NCBI RefSeq assembly: GCF_034190915.1
Contig: NW_026947686.1
Coordinates: 309,634-373,633, forward strand
Length of the DNA stretch: 64,000 bases
DNA from: Cavia porcellus
Lineage: Eukaryota > Chordata > Mammalia > Rodentia > Caviidae
Direction of reading: 5' to 3'
This document shows positions 55,815-64,000 of this stretch, in pieces. How positions within the stretch are numbered: position 1 is the first letter of the stretch; each line of letters starts with the position of its first letter. Position numbers and translations under genes: made by a program. A model generated the notes under the pieces. The model searched no databases. It was not told the origin of the DNA and was given only the letters and a program-made list of their open reading frames with translations.

Positions 55815-56082
55815 CTACTAGTGAATCTAATGTAACACACACCCATACAACGCGCACCACCCCGTGATGTTTTTCTCACTCCTACTAGTGAATCTAATGT
55901 AACACACACCCATACAACGCGCACCACCCCGTGATGTTTTTCTCACTCCTACTAGTGAATCTAATGTAACACACACCCATACAACGCGCACCACCCCGTG
56001 ATGTTTTTCTCCCTCCTACTAGTGAATCTAATGTAACACACACCCATACAACGCGCACCACCCCGTGATGTTTTTCTCACTC
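55815..56082. repeat. Run of four monomers with ACAACGCGC
   Basis: Monomers starting at 55815, 55882, 55949 and 56016 all have T37 changed to C (TACAACGCGCACC), which removes the TGCGCA palindrome and adds a CpG. All four share C13, and three are otherwise consensus; the third has TTCTCCCTCC. Four adjacent copies of a rare variant point to single-monomer stepwise duplication. Confidence 0.93.
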
Positions 56083-56220
56083 CTACTAGTGAATCTAATG
56101 TAACACACACCCATACAATGCGCACCACCCCGTGATGTTTTTCTCCCTCCTACTAGTGAATCTAATGTAACACACACCCATACAATGCGCACCACCCCGT
56201 GATGTTTTTCTCACTCCTAC

Positions 56221-58436
56221 TAGAGAATGTAATGTCACACACACGCATACAATGCGCACCACCCCGTGATGTTTTTCTCACTCCTACTAGTGAATGTAAT
56301 GTAACACACACACATACAATGCGCACCACCCCGTGATGTTTATCTCACTCCTACTAGTGAATGTAATGTAACACACACCCATACAATGCGCACCACCCCG
56401 TGATGTTTTTCTCACTCCTACTAGTGTATGTATTGTAACACACACCCATACAATGCGCACCACCCCGTGATGTTTTTCTCACTCCTACTAGTGAATGTAA
56501 TGTAACACACACCCATACAATGCGCACCACACCGTGATGTTTTTCTCACTCCTACTAGTGAATGTAATGTAACACACACCCATACAATGCGCACCACCCC
56601 GTGATGTTTTTCTCACTCCTACTAGTGAATGTAATGTAACACACACCCATACAAGGCGCACCACCCCGTGATGTTTTTCTCACTGCTACTAGTGAATCTA
56701 ATGTAACACACACCCATACCATGCGCACCACCCCGTGATGTTTTTCTCACTGCTACTAGTGAATCTAATGTAACACACACCCATACAATGCGCACCACCC
56801 CGTGATGTTTTTCTCACTGCTACTAGTGAATCTAATGTAACACACACCCATACAATGCGCACCACCCCGTGATGTTTTTCTCACTGCTACTAGTGAATCT
56901 AATGTAACACACACCCATACAATACGCACCACCCCGTGATGTTTTTCTCACTCCTACTTGTGAATCTAATGTAACACACACCCATACAATGCGCACCACC
57001 CCGTGATGTTTTTCTCACTCCTACTTGTGAATCTAATGTAACACACACCCACACAATGCGCACCACCCCGTGATGTTTTTCTCACTCCTACTAGTGAATG
57101 TAATGTAACACACACCCACACAATGCGCACCACCCCGTGATGTTTTTCTCACTCCTACTAGTGAATGTAATGTAACACACACCCATACAATGCGCACCAC
57201 CCCGTGATGTTTTTCTCACTCCTACTAGAGAATGTAATGTAACACACACGCATACAATGCGCACCACCCCGTGATGTTTTTCTCACTGCTACTAGTGAAT
57301 GTAATGTAACACACACCCATTCAATGCGCACCACCCCGTGATGTTTATCTCACTCCTACTAGTGAATGTAATGTAACACACACCCATACAATGCGCACCA
57401 CCCCGTGATGTTTTTCTCACTCCTACTAGTGTATGTATTGTAACACACACCCATACAATGCGCACCACCCCGTGATGTTTTTCTCACTCCTACTAGTGAA
57501 TGTAATGTAACACACACCCATACAAGGCGCACCACCCCGTGATGTTTTTCTCACTCCTACTAGTGAATGTAATGTAACACACACCCATACAATGGGCACC
57601 ACCCCGTGATGTTTTTCTCACTGCTACTAGTGAATGCAATGTAACACACACCCATACAATGCGCACCACCCCGTGATGTTTTTCTCACTGCTACTAGTGA
57701 ATGTAATGTAACACACACCCATACAATGCGCACCACCCCGTTATGTTTTTCTCACTGCTACTAGTGAATGTAATGTAACACACACCCATACAATGCGCAC
57801 CACCCCGTGATGTTTTTCTCACTGCTCCTAGTGAATGTAATGTAACACACACCCATACAATGCGCACCACCCCGTGATGTTTTTCTCACTGCTACTAGTG
57901 AACGTAATGTAACACACACCCATACAATGCGCACCACCCGGTGATGTTTTTCTCACTCCTACTAGTGAATCTAATGTAACACACACCCATACAATGCGCA
58001 CCACCCCGTGATGTTTATCTCACTCCTACTAGTGAATCTAATGTAACACACACCCATACAATGCGCACCACCCCGTGATGTTTTTCTCACTCCTACTAGT
58101 GAATCTAATGTAACACACACCCATACAATGCGCACCACCCCATGATGTTTTTCTCACTTCTACTAGTGAATCTAATGTAACACACACCCATACAATGCGC
58201 ACCACCCCGTGATGTTTTTCTCACTCCTACTAGAGAATGTAATGTAACACACACGCATACAATGCGCACCACCCCGTGATGTTTTTCTCACTCCTACTAG
58301 TGATTGTAATGTAACACACACCCATACAATGCGCACCACCCCGTGATGTTTATCTCACTCCTACTAGTGAATGTAATGTAACACACACCCATACAATGCG
58401 CACCACCCCGTGATGTTTTTCTCACTCCTACTAGTG
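56221..58436. repeat. 15-monomer (1,005 bp) tandem repeat
   Basis: The marker chain TAGAGAATG with CACGCATAC, then TTTATCTC two monomers on, then CTAGTGTATGTATTG two monomers on, occurs three times at exactly 1,005 bp: TAGAGAATGT at 56221, 57226 and 58231; CTAGTGTATG at 56421, 57426 and 58431. One private change in the first is AATGTCACAC near 56,232, and in the third GTGATTGTAATG near 58,300. The first interval ends with two CTACTTGTG monomers and two CACACAATG monomers; the second lacks these, so the middle differs between intervals. Confidence 0.91.
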
Positions 58437-61400
58437 TATGTATTGTAACACACACCCATACAATGCGCACCACCCCGTGATGTTTTTCTCACTCCTACTA
58501 GTGAATGTAATGTAACATACACCCATACAATGCGCACCACCCCGTGATGTTTTTCTCACTCCTACTAGTGAATGTAATGTAACACACACCCATACAATGC
58601 GCACCACCCCGTGATGTTTTTCTCACTCCTACTAGTGAATGTAATGTAACACACACCCATACAATGCGCACCACCCCGTGATGTTTTTCTCACTCCTACT
58701 AGTGAATGTAATGTAACACACACCCATACAATGCGCACCACCCCGTGATGTTTTTCTCACTCCTACTAGTGAATGTAATGTAACACACACCCTTACAATG
58801 CGCACCACCCCGTGATGTTTTTCTCACTGCTACTAGTGTATGTAATGTAACACACACCCATACAATGCGCACCACCCCGTGATGTTTTTCTCACTGCTAC
58901 TAGTGAATCTAACGTAACACACACCCATACAATGCGCACCACCCCGTGATGTTTTTCTCACTGCTACTAGTGAATCTAATGTAACACACACCCATACAAT
59001 GCGCACCACCCCGTGATGTTTTTCTCACTCCTACTAGTGAATCTAATGTAACACACACCCATACAATGCGCACCACCCCGTGATGTTTTTCTCACTGCTA
59101 CTAGTGAATCTAATGTAACACACACCCATACAATGCGCACCACCCCGTGATGTTTTTCTCAGTGCTACTAGTGAATCTAATGTAACACACACCCATACAA
59201 TGCGCACCACCCCGTGATGTTTTTCTCACTGCTACTAGTGAATCTAATGTAGCACACACCCATACAATGCGCACCACCCCGTGATGTTTTTCTCACTGCT
59301 ACTAGTGAATCTAATGTAACACACACCCATACAATGCGCACCACCCCGTTATGTTTTTCTCACTGCTACTAGTGAATGTAATGTAACACACACCCATACA
59401 ATGCGCACCACGCCGTGATGTTTTTCTCACTGCTACTAGTGAATGTAATGTAACACACACCCATACAATGCGCACCACACCGTGATGTTTTTCTCACTGC
59501 TACTAGTGAATGTAATGTAACACACACCCATACAATGCGCACCACCCCGTGATGTTTTTCTCACTGCTACTAGTGAATGTAATGTAACACACACCCATAC
59601 AATGCGCACCACCCCGTGATGTATTTCTCACTGCTACTAGTGAATGTAATGTAACACACACCCATACAATGCGCACCACCCGGTGATGTTTTTCTCACTC
59701 CTACTAGTGAATCTAATGTAACACACACCCATACAATGCGCACCACCCCGTGATGTTTTTCTCACTCCTACTAGTGAATCTAATGTAACACGCACCCATA
59801 CAATGCGCACCACCCCGTGATGTTTTTCTCACTCCTACTAGTGAATCTAATGTAACACACACCCATACAATGCGCACCACCCCGTGATGTTTTTCTCACT
59901 CCTACTAATGAATCTAATGTAACACACACCCACGTAATGCGCACCACCCCGTGATGTTTTTCTCACTCCTACTAGAGAATGTAATGTAACACACACGCAT
60001 ACAATGCGCACCACCCCGTGATGTTTTTCTCACTCCTACTAGTGAATGTAATGTAACACACACCCATACAATGCGCACCACCCCGTGATGTTTATCTCAC
60101 TCCTACTAGTGAATGTAATGTAACACACACCCATACAATGCGCACCACCCCGTGATGTTTTTCTCACTCCTACTAGTGTATGTATTGTAACACACACCCA
60201 TACAATGCGCACCACCCCGTGATGTTTTTCTCACTGCTACTAGTGAATGTAATGTAACACACACCCATACAATGCGCACCACCCCGTGATGTTTTTCTCA
60301 CTCCTACTAGTGAATGTAATGTAACACACACCCATACAATGCGCACCACCCCGTGATGTTTTTCTCACTCCTACTAGTGAATGTAATGTAACACACACCC
60401 ATACAAGGCGCACCACCCCGTGATGTTTTTCTCACTGCTACTAGTGAATCTAATGTAACACACACCCATACCATGCGCACCACCCCGTGATGTTTTTCTC
60501 ACTGCTACTAGTGAATCTAATGTAACACACACCCATACAATGCGCACCACCCCGTGATGTTTTTCTCACTCCTACTAGTGAATGTAATGTAACACACACC
60601 CATACAAGGCGCACCACCCCGTGATGTTTTTCTCACTCCTACTAGTGAATGTAATGTAACACACACCCATACAATGCGCACCACCCCGTGATGTTTTTCT
60701 CACTCCTACTAGTGAATCTAATGTAACACACACCCATACAATGCGCACCACCCCGTGATGTTTTTCTCACTGCTACTAGTGAATCTAATGTAACACACAC
60801 CCATACAATGCGCACCACCCCGTGATGTTTTTCTCACTCCTACTAGTGAATGTAATGTAACACACACCCATACAATGCGCACCACCCCGTGATGTTTTTC
60901 TCACTGCTACTAGTGAATGTAATGTAACACACACCCATACAATGCGCACCACCCCGTGATGTTTTTCTCACTCCTACTAGTGAATGTAATGTAACACACA
61001 CCCATACAATGCGCACCACCCCGTGATGTTTTTCTCACTCCTACTAGTGAATGTAATGTAACACACACCCATACAATGCGCACCACCCCGTGATGTTTTT
61101 CTCACTCCTACTAGTGAATCTAATGTAACACACACCCATACAATGCGCACCACCCCGTGATGTTTTTCTCACTCCTACTAGTGAATGTAATGTAACACAC
61201 ACCCATACAATGCGCACCACCCCGTGATGTTTTTCTCACTTCTACTAGTGAATCTAATGTAACACACACCCATACAATGCGCACCACCCCGTGATGTTTT
61301 TCTCACTCCTACTAGTGAATCTAATGTAACACACACCCATACAATGCGCACCACCCCGTGATGTTTTTCTCACTGCTACTAGTGAATGTAATGTAACACA

Positions 61401-61518
61401 CACCCATACAATGCGCACCACCCCGTGATGTTTTTCTCACTCCTACTAGTGAATGTAATGTAACACACACCCATACAATGCGCACCACCCCGTGATGTTT
61501 TTCTCACTCCTACTAGTG
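58437..61518. repeat. HOR L copy 1: 46 monomers, 3,082 bp
   Basis: Markers repeat at 3,082 then 3,015 bp: CCTTACAATG 58791 and 61873, TACTAGTGTA 58831 and 61913, then CGCCGTGATG 59411 and 62426, CGCACCCATA 59791 and 62806, CTAGTGTATG 60173 and 63188. The step from 46 to 45 monomers shows loss or gain of one G67/C13 monomer between about 58,900 and 59,400. It contains a CTACTAATG with CACGTAATG near 59,908-59,935, and AACGTAACAC near 58,910. Confidence 0.92.
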
Positions 61519-64000
61519 AATGTATTGTAACACACACCCATACAATGCGCACCACCCCGTGATGTTTTTCTCACTCCTACTAGTGAATGTAATGTAACAT
61601 ACACCCATACAATGCGCACCACCCCGTGATGTTTTTCTCACTCCTACTAGTGAATGTAATGTAACACACACCCATACAATGCGCACCACCCCGTGATGTT
61701 TTTCTCACTCCTACTAGTGAATGTAATGTAACACACACCCATACAATGCGCACCACCCCGTGATGTTTTTCTCACTCCTACTAGTGAATGTAATGTAACA
61801 CACACCCATACAATGCGCACCACCCCGTGATGTTTTTCTCACTCCTACTAGTGAATGTAATGTAACACACACCCTTACAATGCGCACCACCCCGTGATGT
61901 TTTTCTCACTGCTACTAGTGTATGTAATGTAACACACACCCATACAATGCGCACCACCCCGTGATGTTTTTCTCACTGCTACTAGTGAATCTAATGTAAC
62001 ACACACCCATACAATGCGCACCACCCCGTGATGTTTTTCTCACTGCTACTAGTGAATCTAATGTAACACACACCCATACAATGCGCACCACCCCGTGATG
62101 TTTTTCTCACTGCTACTAGTGAATCTAATGTAACACACACCCATACAATGCGCACCACCCCGTGATGTTTTTCTCACTGCTACTAGTGAATCTAATGTAA
62201 CACACACCCATACAATGCGCACCACCCCGTGATGTTTTTCTCACTGCTACTAGTGAATCTAATGTAACACACACCCATACAATGCGCACCACCCCGTGAT
62301 GTTTTTCTCACTGCTACTAGTGAATCTAATGTAACACACACCCATACAATGCGCACCACCCCGTTATGTTTTTCTCACTGCTACTAGTGAATGTAATGTA
62401 ACACACACCCATACAATGCGCACCACGCCGTGATGTTTTTCTCACTGCTACTAGTGAATGTAATGTAACACACACCCATACAATGCGCACCACACCGTGA
62501 TGTTTTTCTCACTGCTACTAGTGAATGTAATGTAACACACACCCATACAATGCGCACCACCCCGTGATGTTTTTCTCACTGCTACTAGTGAATGTAATGT
62601 AACACACACCCATACAATGCGCACCACCCCGTGATGTATTTCTCACTGCTACTAGTGAATGTAATGTAACACACACCCATACAATGCGCACCACCCGGTG
62701 ATGTTTTTCTCACTCCTACTAGTGAATCTAATGTAACACACACCCATACAATGCGCACCACCCCGTGATGTTTTTCTCACTCCTACTAGTGAATCTAATG
62801 TAACACGCACCCATACAATGCGCACCACCCCGTGATGTTTTTCTCACTCCTACTAGTGAATCTAATGTAACACACACCCATACAATGCGCACCACCCCGT
62901 GATGTTTTTCTCACTCCTACTAATGAATCTAATGTAACACACACCCACATAATGCGCACCACCCCGTGATGTTTTTCTCACTCCTACTAGAGAATGTAAT
63001 GTAACACACACGCATACAATGCGCACCACCCCGTGATGTTTTTCTCACTCCTACTAGTGAATGTAATGTAACACACACCCATACAATGCGCACCACCCCG
63101 TGATGTTTATCTCACTCCTACTAGTGAATGTAATGTAACACACACCCATACAATGCGCACCACCCCGTGATGTTTTTCTCACTCCTACTAGTGTATGTAT
63201 TGTAACACACACCCATACAATGCGCACCACCCCGTGATGTTTTTCTCACTGCTACTAGTGAATGTAATGTAACACACACCCATACAATGCGCACCACCCC
63301 GTGATGTTTTTCTCACTCCTACTAGTGAATGTAATGTAACACACACCCATACAATGCGCACCACCCCGTGATGTTTTTCTCACTCCTACTAGTGAATGTA
63401 ATGTAACACACACCCATACAAGGCGCACCACCCCGTGATGTTTTTCTCACTGCTACTAGTGAATCTAATGTAACACACACCCATACCATGCGCACCACCC
63501 CGTGATGTTTTTCTCACTGCTACTAGTGAATCTAATGTAACACACACCCATACAATGCGCACCACCCCGTGATGTTTTTCTCACTGCTACTAGTGAATCT
63601 AATGTAACACACACCCATACAATGCGCACCACCCCGTGATGTTTTTCTCACTGCTACTAGTGAATCTAATGTAACACACACCCATACAGTGCGCACCACC
63701 CCGTGATGTTTTTCTCACTCCTACTTGTGAATCTAATGTAACACACACCCATACAATGCGCACCACCCCGTGATGTTTTTCTCACTCCTACTTGTGAATC
63801 TAATGTAACACACACCCACACAATGCGCACCACCCCGTGATGTTTTTCTCACTCCTACTAGTGAATGTAATGTAACACACACCCACTCAATGCGCACCAC
63901 CCCGTGATGTTTTTCTCACTCCTACTAGTGAATGTAATGTAACACACACCCATACAATGCGCACCACCACATGATGATTTTCTCACTCCTACTAGTGAAA
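61519..64000. repeat. HOR L copy 2, cut by the window end
   Basis: Follows copy 1 to about 63,580, where copy 1 goes to an ACAAGGCGC monomer (60,60x) but this copy continues with CTACTTGTG twice (63721) and CACACAATG, matching 56,8xx-57,1xx at offset 6,767 (101 x 67). The last complete monomer has CACCACATGATGATTTTC, a private form, and a 12-base partial monomer starts at 63,989. The array continues beyond the window. Confidence 0.9.

Larger units (their letters stand above)
52601..56220. repeat. Start of the G67 subfamily domain
   Basis: From 52,866 many monomers end in G (CTCACTGCTACTAG), often in runs; before this such copies are isolated. All monomers are 67 bp. Runs of near-identical copies (for example 52,867-53,200, all with C13) suggest recent single-monomer amplification. 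CTCAGTGCT variants occur near 52,996, 55,207 and 55,475; CTACTAGAGAATG with CACGCATAC appears once at about 53,808, the element that later marks the 1,005 bp repeats. Confidence 0.86.
1..64000. repeat. 67 bp satellite array filling the whole window
   Basis: Head-to-tail monomers run from the first base to the last without inversion or insertion of foreign sequence. Monomer starts can be followed in register: 1, 68, 135 and so on, with every shift explained by a length-variant monomer, ending at a partial monomer that starts at 63,989. By hand I count 958 complete monomers; 910 are 67 bp. Neighbouring copies usually differ at zero to four positions, while copies one HOR period apart are nearly identical, the mark of block-wise amplification by unequal exchange. 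Position 13 (G or C), position 67 (C or G), CACCACC versus CACCGCC at 45, and CCCATAC versus ACACATAC near 28 are the main variable sites. No array edge is visible, so total array size is unknown. An ordinary satellite is by far the likeliest reading; a partly misassembled array cannot be excluded. Confidence 0.99.

Noticed and set aside
56221..58436. Mobile element with terminal repeats (1,005 bp units)
   Set aside because: The units are 15 satellite monomers with no coding content, no terminal inverted repeats and no target duplication; simple tandem amplification explains them.
1..64000. CRISPR array
   Set aside because: There are no unique spacers: the entire 67 bp is repeated, with variants shared in blocks. 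The 62 and 67 bp periods are monomer lengths, not repeat plus spacer.
1..64000. Telomere repeat array
   Set aside because: The minus strand has short G/T-rich parts (GTATGGGTGTGTG), but no TTAGGG, TTTAGGG, TTAGG or other short telomere repeat in tandem; the unit is 67 bp and mostly not G/T-rich.
1..64000. G-quadruplex clusters on the minus strand
   Set aside because: Each monomer has one GGGG and one GGG about 17 bases apart; four runs of three or more need loops of several tens of bases, outside the usual definition.
1..64000. tRNA-, 5S- or SINE-derived satellite
   Set aside because: No B-box-like GGTTCGA, no 5S internal control region and no A-rich tail was seen in the monomer.
1..64000. 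Known alpha satellite or other recognised family
   Set aside because: Length and sequence do not fit the 171 bp alphoid, and I do not recognise the 67 bp unit from memory; naming a species would be guesswork.
1..64000. KLF/Sp-type CACCC boxes as promoters
   Set aside because: CACACCC and CCACCCC occur in each monomer, but as part of a low-complexity C-rich stretch with no TATA box, initiator or gene nearby; no basis for calling regulation.

Overview
The whole 64 kb window is one uninterrupted tandem satellite array. I found no unique sequence, credible gene, RNA gene, mobile element or array edge. The unit is a 67 bp monomer whose consensus has about 19 A, 21 C, 9 G and 18 T (45% GC, strongly C-over-G on the given strand). 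Every copy lies in the same orientation. My hand tally gives 958 complete monomers from 1 to 63,988 plus a 12-base partial one at the end: 910 of 67 bp, 36 of 62 bp, six of 66 bp, two of 60 bp, two of 69 bp, one of 68 bp and one of 64 bp. These lengths add up exactly to 63,988, so the tally closes.

The window suggests a eukaryotic chromosome, in a heterochromatic satellite block (centromeric, pericentromeric, subtelomeric or a large interstitial block). I do not recognise the monomer and name no species. Nothing in the window fixes the chromosomal position.

The array is built from nested higher-order repeats (HORs) that change along its length. From 1 to 6.4 kb there is a 47-monomer (3,149 bp) unit in two copies. 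From 6.4 to 9.8 kb is a mixed zone with an 18-monomer duplication. From 9.8 to 13.8 kb is a 24/23-monomer unit (1,598 and 1,531 bp). From 13.5 to 15.9 kb are displaced copies of earlier blocks. From 15.9 to 21.1 kb is a 42-monomer unit (2,794 bp) in two copies. From 21.2 to 28.8 kb is a 41-monomer unit (2,737 bp) in two full copies and one internally deleted copy, with a fourth near 36.9-39.2 kb. A roughly 5.7 kb segment at 27.2-33.1 kb recurs at 37.7-43.3 kb. From 32.7 to 36.8 kb are 14- and 21-monomer duplications (933 and 1,407 bp). From 41.6 to 46.2 kb is a 34-monomer (2,263 bp) tandem duplication, each half holding a 13-monomer (866 bp) duplication. From 48.2 to 49.9 kb is a 14-monomer duplication (938 bp). 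From about 52.8 kb the monomer subfamily changes (position 67 often G) and the periods become 15 monomers (1,005 bp) and 46/45 monomers (3,082/3,015 bp) up to the window end.

All long open frames are on the minus strand and are by-products of the repeat period. 67 is one more than a multiple of three, so a frame cycles through all three phases and meets a stop once per three monomers. A 62 bp monomer shifts phase and lets the frame run on. They are not genes. The most interesting signals are a yeast-Rap1-like core in almost every monomer, the 5 bp slippage deletion tied to a G/C switch site, recombinant junction monomers that mark crossover points, and a recurring multi-monomer cassette that creates CACGTG sites. 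All offsets were worked out by hand from marker variants; block edges are good to about one monomer unless an exact position is given.
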